A DNA stretch of 64,000 nt, taken from the NCBI GenBank assembly GCA_942490645.1, contig CALNXN010000011.1:372001-436000 (forward strand), in the 5' to 3' direction. Below, one piece after another: positions 54,551 through 63,152 of the stretch (the first letter of the stretch is position 1; each line of letters begins with the position of its first letter). The position numbers were made by a program, and so were the translations under genes. The stretch is from CALNXN01 sp942490645. GTDB lineage: Bacteria > Pseudomonadota > Alphaproteobacteria > Rhodobacterales > Rhodobacteraceae. The notes below the pieces were generated by a model that saw only the letters and a program-made list of their open reading frames with translations, was not told where the DNA came from and made no database searches.

Positions 54551-55578
54551 AGGGGCGCAGGATCGTTCTGGATCATCTGGGCGAACGCGAAGCGGCGGCG
54601 CTGATGGTGGACGGACAGTTGGACGATATCTTGATCGACGGCGATGCACCGCGCCCGGGCACGGTGTATCGTGCTATCGCTGACAGGCCCGTCAAGGGGC
54701 AGGGCGGTATGTTCCTCAAGACGCCTGATGGCCCGGCGTTTTTACGGCAGGTCAAAGGGTTGGCCCCGGGGCAACCGATTTTGGTGCAGGTCTCGGGCTA
54801 CGCAGAGCCGGGCAAGGCCTTGCCGGTCACTCAAAAGCTACTCTTCAAGAGCCGCTATGGCATTGTCACGCCCGGATGCGCCGGGTCTGAATATCTCGCG
54901 GTCAATCAAGGACGAGAACGAGCGTGACCGCTTGCTGGAAATTGCCCACGATGCGCTCGGCGGGACAGGCTTCGGGCTGATTCTGCGATCGTGCTGCGCA
55001 GGGTGCGGATGCGGACGCGATCGCCGAAGACATCGCGAACGATGGCCGAGCTTGCCCACGCGGTGACTGGCGACACCGGATCCGAGATGGATGTTCTGGC
55101 CGAAGGCGATGGTCCGCATGTGTTGGCATGGCGCGATTGGGTGGCTTCGGCGGAGGTGGTCACACAGTCGGGCGCCTTCGAGACGCATGGTGTTTTGGAT
55201 GCGTTGGATGATGTACGCGATCCGCAAGTGCCGCTTTCGAGGTGGGGGGCGCAATGATTTTTGTCGAACCGACGCGCGCTCTGGTCGCGGTTGACGTCAA
55301 TACTGGTGCTGATGCGTCGCTGGCCGCCGGTATCAAAGCGAATATGGCGGCTGCGCGCGTGCTGCCGCGTGCTCTGCGGGTGCGTGGGTCTGGGCGGGCA
55401 GATCGTGCTTGATCTGGCGCCGATGCCCAAAAAGGACCGCCGCGCATTCGAAACGGCGTTGCGGCAGGCGTTCCGGGCAGACGATGTTGAAACGACACTG
55501 GTCGGCTGGACCCCGCTTGGGCACTATGAGTTGCAACGCAAACGTGCACGCTTGGCCCTCAGCGAGGTTTTGAGATGA
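54547..55578 (+). pseudogene. Ribonuclease E/G family protein, frameshifted
   Basis: Short RNase E/G-type endoribonuclease of alphaproteobacteria. AGGAGG at 54534-54539 and ATG at 54547 fix the start (MKGRRIVLDHLGEREAAALM). The order is then GQGGMFLKTPDGPAFLRQVKG, SRSIKDENERDRLLEIAH, LAEGDGPHVLAWRDWV, FVEPTRALVAVDVNTGADA (the metal-binding Asp region) and LGGQIVLDLAPMPKKDRRAF. Continuity needs about five single-base changes, near 54874, 55001, 55041, 55246 (in a G run) and 55386, each an apparent extra base. No Zn-link or C-terminal scaffold. Its stop overlaps the yacG start (ATGA). Confidence 0.85.
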
Positions 55579-55775
55579 AGTGCCCGATGTGTGACAAGCC
55601 GACTGTCCAAACATTTCGTCCGTTTTGTTCGAAACGATGCGCGGATCTGGATTTGGCGCGTTGGTTCAATGGCAGCTATGCCGTGCCGTCTACTGACCCG
55701 GAAGACATTGATGATCTGGAAAGCGCTTTGGAAGACGCGGCCCGCAAAGAGGATGCGGAAGACAAGCCGCACTAG
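55575..55775 (+). CDS. yacG: DNA gyrase inhibitor / zinc protein YacG
   Basis: 66-residue YacG. Zinc ligands are CPMC (residues 3-6) and CSKRC (18-22 region) in FRPFCSKRCADLDLARWFNG. YacG binds gyrase B and inhibits it in E. coli. Coupled to rng by ATGA. A poly-acidic C-terminus follows (EDIDDLESALEDAARKED). Confidence 0.92.
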   Translation: MKCPMCDKPTVQTFRPFCSKRCADLDLARWFNGSYAVPSTDPEDIDDLESALEDAARKEDAEDKPH

Positions 55776-55793
55776 CCGCCGCAAGGGTCTGGC

Positions 55794-56524
55794 TTACAGA
55801 TCAAACGTCGGCAGGTGTTCAAAGGCGGCGCGCAAAGCATTGCCCCAGCCGCTTGAGATGCTTTGATACACTTCATCTTCAGCTTCAATGCGCCGTTCGA
55901 GACGAGGCTGGAACGCGTCGTTTTCATAAACCATCAGGTCAAAGGGCGGGGCGCAGGAGAGGTTCGCGCGAACCGTCGAGTCAAACGAGACCAGCAATAG
56001 TTTTACCGCATCCTCAAAGCGCATGTTCGGCTCATAGGCACGCACAAGGATCGGCTTGCCGTATTTGGTTTCCCCAATCTGAAAAAACGGAGTTTCGTCC
56101 GTAACTTCGATGAAGTTGCCCTCCGGGTAGATCATGAACATTGTCGGCGGGTGCCCTTGATCTGACCGCCAACAATGACGGTCGCCTGAAAGGACGCATC
56201 GCCTTTCTGGCCCGAGGTCGCACTTGCCTTGATGACGTCGCGCAGCCGTGCACCTACCATGCGCGCCACTTCGAACATCGAAGGGGCGTGCAGCAACGCG
56301 GGGTCGCGCCCTTCGACGGCTTTGTCACGCTCTTCCAGCAACCCCACAAGTGCTTGGGTGGTGGCGAGGTTCCCAGCCGTCATAAGGGTGATTTGCAACC
56401 GTCCCGGCACGCTCCAGCTGAACATTTTGCGCGTTTGGGAAAAGTTATCCAAGCCCGCGTTGGTGCGGGTATCGGACATGAAAACAAGCCCCTGAGTAAG
56501 TCGCAGGCCAACGCAATATGTCAT
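55794..56524 (-). pseudogene. Anbu (proteasome-like) peptidase, one frameshift
   Basis: Proteasome-type Ntn-hydrolase. After the initiator Met the catalytic Thr starts MTYCVGLRLTQGLVFMSDT, with Lys in QTRKMFSW and AGNLATTQALVGLL following. The first frame runs 56524 to about 56150 and ends GGQIKGTRRQCS; the second resumes TMFMIYPEGNFIEVTDETPFF and ends HLPTFDL at 55794. Adding one C in the C run near 56150 restores GTPPTMFMIYPEGN, so a single missing base explains it. Anbu assembles into open helical or ring complexes in other bacteria; natural substrates are not established. It is the fourth gene of the peptide-tagging operon. Confidence 0.88.
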
Positions 56525-56568
56525 GAGGGTACTTTCAGTACGCAAAAGGCTTCTGTGTTGATATTGGA

Positions 56569-57366
56569 TTACTGCTCAATTTGCAGGGATACAATCATTG
56601 ATTCCTTAGCATTCCCCAAACGCAAGCCGGAAATCGGCGCCGCCTCGCGATAATCCAACCCTGCCGCGAGCCTGACATAGCGCTCGTCCGGGCTGATACC
56701 GTTGGAAACGTCAAATCCAATCCACCCCAACCCGTCCACGTAGGCTTCGGCCCAAGCGTGGCTGGCATCCTGATCTATACGGTCGTTCATCATCAGGTAT
56801 CCACTGACATATCGTGCCGGGATCCCAGCACAGCGCGCCGCAGCAACGAAGATTTGCGCGTGATCCTGACAGACACCACTGCGACCGGTCAGTGCCTCCT
56901 CGGCTGTGGTTTCGGTATAGGTCTCGCCAATTGTATAGGGCGCCGCGATCAGAATCGCCGCGGACAAAGCATGCAGGCCATTCAGAACATCATCGGCCTT
57001 GAGCACCTCAGACGACAAGGCCTTGATGGACGGACCGGGTTCCGTTGAGTGGGTGTTGGCCAGATAGTGCCAAACCGGGGCTGCTGAATGGGTCTTGCTG
57101 AGAACGCCGGCGGTGTCCATCGTCTCGACCTCGCCGGAGGCCGTAATGGCGATGCTTGTGCCCCCACGCTCGACGCTGACCAGATCAACGTGCGCCCCGT
57201 GGTGGTTCTCGTAAGAGGTTTCGATCTTGCCACCCTCGACGTGCATCGACCAGTTCAACACCTCTTGTTGACTGGTACTGTGTGGTTTCAGGCGCACCTG
57301 TTGCAACGCGTAATCCACAGGGGCGTCGTAGGTGTAGCGGGTGGTATGTGAAATCGTCAGCCGCAC
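56569..57366 (-). CDS. Transglutaminase-like cysteine protease
   Basis: 265-residue transglutaminase-core protein. N-terminal bacterial TG domain (MRLTISHTTRYTYDAPVDYALQ) and core with the catalytic triad: C166 in GVCQDHA, H203 in SHAWAEAYV and D219 in GFDVSNG. In this operon type it is predicted to act as a peptidase or amide-bond enzyme on the product of the ATP-grasp ligase. Lies 44 bases upstream of Anbu and 13 bases downstream of alpha-E. Confidence 0.92.
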   Translation of the reverse strand: MRLTISHTTRYTYDAPVDYALQQVRLKPHSTSQQEVLNWSMHVEGGKIETSYENHHGAHVDLVSVERGGTSIAITASGEVETMDTAGVLSKTHSAAPVWHYLANTHSTEPGPSIKALSSEVLKADDVLNGLHALSAAILIAAPYTIGETYTETTAEEALTGRSGVCQDHAQIFVAAARCAGIPARYVSGYLMMNDRIDQDASHAWAEAYVDGLGWIGFDVSNGISPDERYVRLAAGLDYREAAPISGLRLGNAKESMIVSLQIEQ

Positions 57367-57379
57367 TGGTCTTCCATTC

Positions 57380-58320
57380 CTATCCGTTGAACCTATACGC
57401 CTGTTCTATCTCGGCGCCGATCTCGTTGTTGGTGCGAATGAATGTGTTGATAAAGTCATGCAAACCTTCGTCGAACACCTCCGCGACAGTCATTTTCTTA
57501 AGCTTCAGCGCCAGGTCATCGACCATATCATGACACGTGTGGCGCATCTGATACTCTTGCTCCAGATAGTGCAAGTTCTGGCTTATTTGTTTGACGCAGT
57601 ACGCCAATGAGCGCGGCAACCGTTTGTCGAAGATCAGGAAATCCGCAATCGTGGACGAAGTCATTTCGTTTTCATCCAGCCAGCGGAACGATCTGTGCGC
57701 GGATACTGACCGCAAGATCATCTCCCATTGGACGTTATCGAGCGACGACCCCACGAATTGCGCGGATGGAAGCAGAGAATAGTATTTGACGTTGATGATC
57801 CGCGCCGTGTTGTCCGCGCGTTCAATAAACGTGCCAAGACGCGCAAAATCATAAATGTCGTTGCGTAACATGGTGCCATAGAGCGCGCCGCGCACCAGCG
57901 CGCTTTGCTGTCGGATCACCGCCAGCGCACCCGGAAGTTCCACTTGCGTCACGGGGGTGCTGAGCAAATCGCGCAGAGTCATCCAATTGTCGTTGATGGC
58001 CTCCCAGACTTCGGTCGTCAGAGCGGTGCGCACCAACCGCGCGTTGTCTCTGGCGGATTTGGTCACAGACAGCACGCTCGACGGATTGTCGGCGTCGCAC
58101 AAAAGGTAATGCATCACTTGTGTGTCGATAAAGTCGTCGTATTTGGCCACATACCCGGCTTTGGTCCCGGACGTCGTTACAACAGATTCCCACTCCGATG
58201 CGCCATCTGTTGACCGTGTGAGGGCCATCCTGAAGCCTGCCTCCAAAAGGCGGGCTGTGTTTTCGCTCCGCTCCAAGAGCGGAACATCCAGTACAAGCCA
58301 CCTGCGGTTTTGCCAAGCAT
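57380..58320 (-). pseudogene. Alpha-E domain protein, frameshift near the N-terminus
   Basis: Alpha-helical alpha-E (DUF403) protein, always found with circularly permuted ATP-grasp enzymes. The main frame begins ERSENTARLLEAGFRMAL and runs to 57380 (about 298 residues). The true start is ATG at 58320 (MLGKTAGGLYWMFR), one base after the ATP-grasp stop, but that frame diverges at about 58275; restoring one A (FRYLERSEN) joins the two. Function is unknown; the Glu-rich helical bundle is suggested to assist the ligase or bind its product. Confidence 0.87.
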
Positions 58321-58321
58321 A

Positions 58322-59749
58322 TCAGTCCTCCAGCACCCAAGTGTCTTTGGTGCCGCCGCCCTGGCTGGAATTGACGACCAGTGATCCTTCGGCCAGTGCG
58401 ACGCGGGTCAATCCACCGGGCGTGATCTTGACCTCTTTGGGTGCCACCAGAACAAACGGCCGCAGATCGACGTGACGGGGAGCCAATCCCTTATCCACAA
58501 AAATGGGCACTGTGGAAAGCGACAGGGTAGGCTGTGCAATGTAGTTGCCCGGACGCGCTTTGAGTTTGACGCGGAAATCTTCGATTTCCTTTTTGCTCGC
58601 TGCGGGACCAACCAGCATGCCGTATCCGCCCGAGCCGTGCACCTCTTTGACGACCAGATCCTTCAGGTTGTCGAGCACGTACTTCAGCGCATCTGGTTCG
58701 GAACACCGATGCGTCTCCACATTTTTCAGAATCGCTTTTTCGCCGGTGTAGAATTCCACGATCTCCGGCATGTAGGAATAGACCGCCTTGTCATCGGCAA
58801 TGCCTGTTCCCGGGGCGTTCGGCAATGTGATGCCGCCTGCGCGGTAGACATCCATGATCCCGGGCACACCCAGCAAGCTGTCCGGGTTGAATGTCATCGG
58901 ATCAATATAGTCGTCATCAATGCGGCGGTAGAGCACATCGATGATCTTGTATCCACGTGTCGTGCGCATCGCGATGCGACCGTCGACCACCCGCAGATCA
59001 TGGCCTTCTACCAGCTCCGCGCCCATCTGATCGGCCAGAAAGGAATGTTCGAAGTAAGCCGAGTTGTAGATGCCCGGTGTCAGCACCGCCACAGTGGGCT
59101 TACTGCTGCAAGCCGCCGGCGCACAAGCCGCCAAAGACGCCCGCAGGTTCTTGGGGTAATCGCTGACGGGTTGAACGCGTATCTTGGAAAACAACTCGGG
59201 AAACATCTGCATCATCGTTTCACGGTTCTCCAGCATGTAGGAGACCCCGGAGGGCGTGCGCGCATTGTCTTCAAGTACAAAAAAGTCGTCTTGACCCGTG
59301 CGCACAATGTCAGTGCCCACAATATGCGTGTACACATTTCCCGGCGGGGTGAAGCCCATCATTTGCGGTACAAACGCGTCATTCTGCGCGATCAATGACC
59401 GCGGGATACGCCCGGCGCGCAGGATTTCCTGACGATTGTAGATGTCCCACAAGAACGCATTGATCGCACGCACCCGTTGTTCGATCCCGCGTGACAGCTT
59501 GATCCATTCGCGGTGCGACAAGATCCGCGGCACCAGATCGAACGGAATCAGCCGTTCTTGTGCTTCCGCTTGCCCGTAGACATTGAACGTGATGCCGGTG
59601 CGCCGAAAAAACGCTTCGGCCTCTTGAGATTTCGTGAGCAAGCGGTTGGGGTCCTGCGTATCAAACCAATCGCAATATCTGGAGTACGGATCGCGATAGC
59701 TTCCGTCCGGCCCGAGCATTTCGTCGTAGTGCTGAATTTTTCCCGTCAT
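58322..59749 (-). CDS. Circularly permuted ATP-grasp protein (type 2)
   Basis: 475-residue circularly permuted ATP-grasp enzyme (DUF404/DUF407 pair). Visible: MLGPDGSYRDPYSRYCDWF, FNVYGQAEAQERLIPFDLVPRIL, DFFVLEDNARTPSGVSYMLENR, KEVHGSGGYGMLVGPAASKKE and the C-terminal QGGGTKDTWVLED. Predicted to form a peptide (amide) bond using ATP; amino-acid substrate and acceptor unknown. First gene of ATP-grasp, alpha-E, transglutaminase, Anbu, all read leftward with gaps of 1, 13 and 44 bases. Confidence 0.93.
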   Translation of the reverse strand: MTGKIQHYDEMLGPDGSYRDPYSRYCDWFDTQDPNRLLTKSQEAEAFFRRTGITFNVYGQAEAQERLIPFDLVPRILSHREWIKLSRGIEQRVRAINAFLWDIYNRQEILRAGRIPRSLIAQNDAFVPQMMGFTPPGNVYTHIVGTDIVRTGQDDFFVLEDNARTPSGVSYMLENRETMMQMFPELFSKIRVQPVSDYPKNLRASLAACAPAACSSKPTVAVLTPGIYNSAYFEHSFLADQMGAELVEGHDLRVVDGRIAMRTTRGYKIIDVLYRRIDDDYIDPMTFNPDSLLGVPGIMDVYRAGGITLPNAPGTGIADDKAVYSYMPEIVEFYTGEKAILKNVETHRCSEPDALKYVLDNLKDLVVKEVHGSGGYGMLVGPAASKKEIEDFRVKLKARPGNYIAQPTLSLSTVPIFVDKGLAPRHVDLRPFVLVAPKEVKITPGGLTRVALAEGSLVVNSSQGGGTKDTWVLED

Positions 59750-59985
59750 TCATTCACCATAGGAGGTTCGCGACCAAGCACAACCATATCGCAATCCCGA
59801 TTGTGCTCGACCATTTGAAAAGGCGCAGAAAATGCCAAGGATTTGAGCAAGCTAGCCAAGGTTCGGTGCTTCTGTGCGGTCAATGCAGTTGATACATGTG
59901 TCGGCAGCATGCCAACGTCCCAGACCAGCGGTATGCTGGCAACACTCAAGAGATCAAAAAGTACACTGCGGCTCAATTTTTGCAA
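59746..59985 (-). CDS. Possible small protein coupled to the ATP-grasp gene
   Basis: A 79-codon frame (TTG start, or internal ATG at 59910) whose stop overlaps the ATP-grasp ATG by 4 bases (ATGA). The sequence (LLSVASIPLVWDVGMLPTHV, ending GREPPMVNE) is not obviously random, but no ribosome site precedes the TTG and I recognise no family. The rest of 59750-60071 shows no other gene. Confidence 0.25.
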   Translation of the reverse strand: MQKLSRSVLFDLLSVASIPLVWDVGMLPTHVSTALTAQKHRTLASLLKSLAFSAPFQMVEHNRDCDMVVLGREPPMVNE

Positions 59986-60071
59986 ATCTCAACCCGCAAA
60001 AAAATCCACTGGACACCCTCGCCTCAACCTCCTAGAACCCGCTCACCCCAGCCATTCATTTGGTATCCCGT

Positions 60072-60146
60072 GCCCGGGTAGCTCAGGGGTAGAGCAGTGG
60101 ATTGAAAATCCTCGTGTCGGTGGTTCGATTCCGCCCCCGGGCACCA
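60072..60146 (+). tRNA. tRNA-Phe (GAA)
   Basis: 75-base tRNA with encoded CCA. Acceptor stem GCCCGGG (60072-60078) with CCCGGGC, D-arm GCTC...GAGC, anticodon loop TTGAAAA (anticodon GAA at about 60103-60105), T-arm GGTTCGATTCC, CCA at 60144-60146. The anticodon stem has one T-T mismatch (GTGGA against TCCTC). Antisense reads give the well-known spurious peptide RGRNRTTDTRIFNPLLY. Confidence 0.95.
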
Positions 60147-60310
60147 ATTAAACTCAATAAAATCAATATGTTGTGCGCTAGTCGGCTTATTGCGTGATGG
60201 CCCAATTTGAGCTGGGGTGGATCACTGGGGTACCAATCAGCATCTGCGGGTATCTGGGAAGCAATCTGGGAGGACGCAACCATAAGGATGGGCGCAAGGG
60301 CAGGCGGGCC

Positions 60311-60470
60311 GAAACCCAGTTTAGCGACGCACCGCAAGCGCCGCGGGGACGCTCCACGCATAAGACGATATAGTGGGTTTGTGGATAGCCAAACCCAAGT
60401 TTAGCGAAACGCACCGCAGCGCCGCGGAGAGTCCACTTTTAGGAAGCACGGGGGACTTGTGGAGAGCCCA
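60311..60470. repeat. Two tandem copies of an imperfect 80-base unit
   Basis: Unit 1 (60311-60390) and unit 2 (60391-60470) both begin AAACCCA(A)GTTTAGCGA and share GCACCGCA(A)GCGCCGCGG, a TCCAC block and a terminal TGTGGA(T/G)AGCC; a third partial start follows at 60471. The units differ by several single-base indels. They follow the tRNA by 165 bases. No coding sense. Confidence 0.75.
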
Positions 60471-60510
60471 AAACCTCGAATCGTCATAACGGACCGAGAC
60501 ATCCGCGTTG

Positions 60511-60880
60511 GGAGGTGGGCCCCAGCCGACCGCCACCCCCCAGCCACAGCCGACGTTGAGCGCAACATCAGGACGCCGACCACCGAAAAGGCCCGAGACC
60601 CGCAGCACCCCACGCAGCGCGCCAGCCAAGCTGACAAATGCGCGGGCGTTAGAGAGGAGAAATGAAAACAGATTGCCCAGACCCCCACACACCGCCCAGC
60701 GCGATGCCCACTGAAGATAGGCCACAGAACCGTGGGGGTGGGCCAAGGTCGACGCCACCCCCCAACCAAGCAAGGTGAGGCAACATCAGGGCGCGACACC
60801 GAAAAGGCGGACCCGCAACCCACGCGGGCCAGCCAGCCAGAATTGACGGGGGTAAGGAGGAAAATGAACAGATGCGACCC
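60511..60880. repeat. Two degenerate copies of a roughly 210-base unit
   Basis: Copy A (about 60511-60675) and copy B (about 60730-60880) share, in order, a GGTGGGCC block, a (G)CCACCCCCCA block, CAACATCAGG (60563 and 60781), CACCGAAAAGGC, a GCCAGCCA block and GAAATGAAAACAGAT / GAAAATGAACAGATG. Differences are mostly added or lost bases in short runs, as if one unit had been read with low accuracy. Both copies are non-coding. Confidence 0.7.
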
Positions 60881-60889
60881 CAACACGAG

Positions 60890-61300
60890 GGAGGAGGGAA
60901 CAGAGGGCGGGGGGGGGTGGGGGGGAGGGGGAAAGAGAGAGGGGGGGGCGGGGACAAGACCAAGCGGGGGTGGGGCGAGGGGGACCCGGGGGGGAAAAGG
61001 GGGAGGAGGAGTAATGTATTGCAGCTGCGGCGAGGTCGCCAGGAGGCGGGCAAGGGGTGGACGATCGTCAGGGCGTGGAGATGGGTTGAAGCGCGCGATG
61101 GGAGGGGTGTAGGGGGGGGGGGGGGGGGGGGGGGGGAGAGGCAGGTGTCTCCCTCTGTGGCGGTGGTGGCGGGGTGGCGCGGCCCCTCTCGGGGCCGGGC
61201 GGCTTCTTGGGGGGGGAGAGGAGCAGCGCGGGTGTTGAGGGTGAAGGTGGAAGCGGAGGCGTGCGGGGACGCGGGGGGGGACCCCTACAGCGTCCTTGGT
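60890..61300. other. Extremely G-rich, C-poor tract with a 25-base G run
   Basis: G-only runs appear every few bases (for example 60909-60930, 60941-60948, 60991-60995), culminating in 25 consecutive G at 61112-61136 and further G runs to 61278. Bias is one-stranded. No reading frame is plausible; frames here give Gly/Arg-only products. Either a G-quadruplex-type element or a base-calling/assembly artefact. Confidence 0.7.
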
Positions 61301-61590
61301 TGGGGTGGCCTTTCGGCCTTGGGGTTTTGGTGAAGGTTTGGTGACCTACCGACATGGACCGAGCTTTTCTCCCTTGGTCCAGGTGACAGCCTGTTTTTCG
61401 ACGCAGACGCGCCCCACGGGCCGGAATCACTTACAAAACTGCCAGCACGATATCTATCGATCATCTGTTACTCGCAGGAATGATAGCTGCCAAAAATTTC
61501 CCTGTAGGAATAAAATATTCTCTTAAGTAGATTTTGGCTCGACAGGGTCGGTGCTGAAGCTAGGCTTCCCGAAAATCGGTTGGGGCGGAT
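61301..61590 (+). promoter_or_regulatory. Leader region upstream of the glutamine-amidotransferase-like gene
   Basis: 290 non-coding bases returning to normal base composition. Contains a small GGCC-TTTC-GGCC hairpin (61307-61318) and an 8-base stem GGACCGAG / CTTGGTCC (61354-61379, one G-T pair). The AT-rich stretch 61490-61535 probably holds the promoter. GGGGCGGAT precedes the ATG at 61591. Confidence 0.4.
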
Positions 61591-62469
61591 ATGTGCGGAA
61601 TCGTAGGTCTATTTCTAAAGGATAAGCAAATGCAGCCTCAACTGGGTGCATTGCTGACCGATATGCTGGTCACCATGTCCGATCGGGGGCCGGACAGCGC
61701 TGGTATCGCAGTCTACAGAGAGGCGGCCGAGGGGTTTGTAAAGATAACCGTGCAATCGGCAAACCCGACAGAGGATTTCGCGGCCCTCCAAGAGGACACA
61801 GACATCGAATTCGAAGTGATCGACACACATGCGATCCTGACCGTCCCATCCAACACGGTCACAGAAGTTCTGGCACATATGGCGCACGCGCATCCCGGTT
61901 TGCGCGTGATGTCACGTGGCGCCGCGATCGAAATCTACAAAGAGGTTGGTATGCCGCAATCCGTTGCAGACCGCTTTGATATTCCAACATTGTCGGGCAG
62001 CCATGGAATTGGGCATACGCGTATGGCCACGGAAAGCGCGGTGACGACCCTCGGAGCGCATCCGTTTTCGACCGGTGCTGATCAGTGCCTCGTGCACAAC
62101 GGATCTCTGTCCAATCACAATCGCCTGCGGCGCCAACTGGCGCGCCGGGGCACGCACGTCCAAACCGAGAACGACACCGAGGTTGCCGCTGCTTACCTTA
62201 CCTATCGCATGGAACAGGGCGACAATCTGGGCGAAGCACTGGAGGCCGGACTGGTCGATCTCGACGGGTTCTATACCTTCGTCGTGGGCACCAAGAACGG
62301 GTTTGGCGTTCTACGCGATCCGATTGCCTGCAAACCCGCCGTGCTGGCCGAGACCGAGCAATACGTTGCCTTCGGGTCTGAATATCGCGCTCTGGTGAAC
62401 CTGCCTGGCATCGGGCATGCGAACGTGTGGGAACCCGAGCCCGCCACCGTCTATTTCTGGAGCCATTGA
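61591..62469 (+). CDS. mgsA: Class II glutamine amidotransferase, N-methylglutamate synthase A-like
   Basis: 292-residue Ntn amidotransferase of the GltB-N/GlxB type. Cys2 (MCGIVGLF) is the nucleophile; downstream SDRGPDSAGIAV, GIGHTRMATESAVT, HNGSLSNHNRLRR and ENDTEVAAAYL form the glutaminase site. Together with the next two genes it matches the split glutamate-synthase-like GlxBCD/MgsABC, which makes N-methylglutamate from methylamine and glutamate in roseobacters. glxB is an alternative name. TGA overlaps the next ATG by one base. Confidence 0.88.
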   Translation: MCGIVGLFLKDKQMQPQLGALLTDMLVTMSDRGPDSAGIAVYREAAEGFVKITVQSANPTEDFAALQEDTDIEFEVIDTHAILTVPSNTVTEVLAHMAHAHPGLRVMSRGAAIEIYKEVGMPQSVADRFDIPTLSGSHGIGHTRMATESAVTTLGAHPFSTGADQCLVHNGSLSNHNRLRRQLARRGTHVQTENDTEVAAAYLTYRMEQGDNLGEALEAGLVDLDGFYTFVVGTKNGFGVLRDPIACKPAVLAETEQYVAFGSEYRALVNLPGIGHANVWEPEPATVYFWSH

Positions 62470-63152
62470 TGGAGCTATTGGACCTCAAGACCCAGTCCCT
62501 GCGCGAAGTGACCGCCACTGTGCAAGCGCAGGACCTCCAACCGAAGCAAACCCAGTGGGCGATCCTCACCCCAAAAGGGGCGCATGCAATTGCCTGCGGC
62601 CTGGATGCTGAAATTGACGTCACTGTGAAAGGGACCACCGGTTACTACTGCGGCGGAATGAACAAGCACGCAACGATCCACGTGACAGGCTCGGTCGGCC
62701 CGGGCGTCGGCGAAAACATGATGTCCGGCAAGGTCGTGATCGAGGGTAACGCCAGCCAATACGCGGGCGCAACGGGCCACGGAGGCCTGCTGGTGATCAA
62801 GGGAAACGCCTCCAGCCGATGCGGAATATCCATGAAGGGGATCGACATCGTCGTGCACGGCAACATTGGCCACATGAGTGCGTTCATGGCACAATCCGGT
62901 ACACTGGTTGTTTGCGGTAATGCAGGCGATGCCTTGGGCGACAGCATTTATGAAGCGCAGCTTTTCGTGCGCGGCTCGGTCGCCTCGCTGGGTGCAGATT
63001 GCATCGAAAAGGAGATGCGGCCCGAGCATATCGCCAAACTCGTGGAATTGTTAAAGGCCGCTAAATGCGATGCCGACCCGTCTGAGTTTCGCCGCTACGG
63101 TTCTGCCAGGCAGCTCTACAATTTTGATATCGACAATGCGGGAACATATTGA
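62469..63152 (+). CDS. mgsB: GXGXG-domain protein, N-methylglutamate synthase B-like
   Basis: 227-residue protein equivalent to the GltB C-terminal GXGXG domain (GlxC). Repeated turns TGSVGPGVGENMMSGKVVIEG, GHGGLLVIKGNASSRCGISMKG and VHGNIGHMSAFMAQSGTLVV form the right-handed beta-helix. Start at 62469, overlapping mgsA stop. It scaffolds the amidotransferase and synthase subunits. The next ATG at 63152 overlaps its stop. Confidence 0.88.
   Translation: MELLDLKTQSLREVTATVQAQDLQPKQTQWAILTPKGAHAIACGLDAEIDVTVKGTTGYYCGGMNKHATIHVTGSVGPGVGENMMSGKVVIEGNASQYAGATGHGGLLVIKGNASSRCGISMKGIDIVVHGNIGHMSAFMAQSGTLVVCGNAGDALGDSIYEAQLFVRGSVASLGADCIEKEMRPEHIAKLVELLKAAKCDADPSEFRRYGSARQLYNFDIDNAGTY

Noticed and set aside
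58472..59398. 308-codon plus-strand frame inside the ATP-grasp gene
   Set aside because: Antisense shadow; low-complexity Arg/His-rich sequence.
60083..60361. Antisense frame over tRNA-Phe (RGRNRTTDTRIFNPLLYP)
   Set aside because: This peptide is the well-known antisense read of a tRNA; not a gene.
60872..61333. Gly/Arg-rich frames over the poly-G tract
   Set aside because: Composition is dictated by the G runs; no protein evidence.
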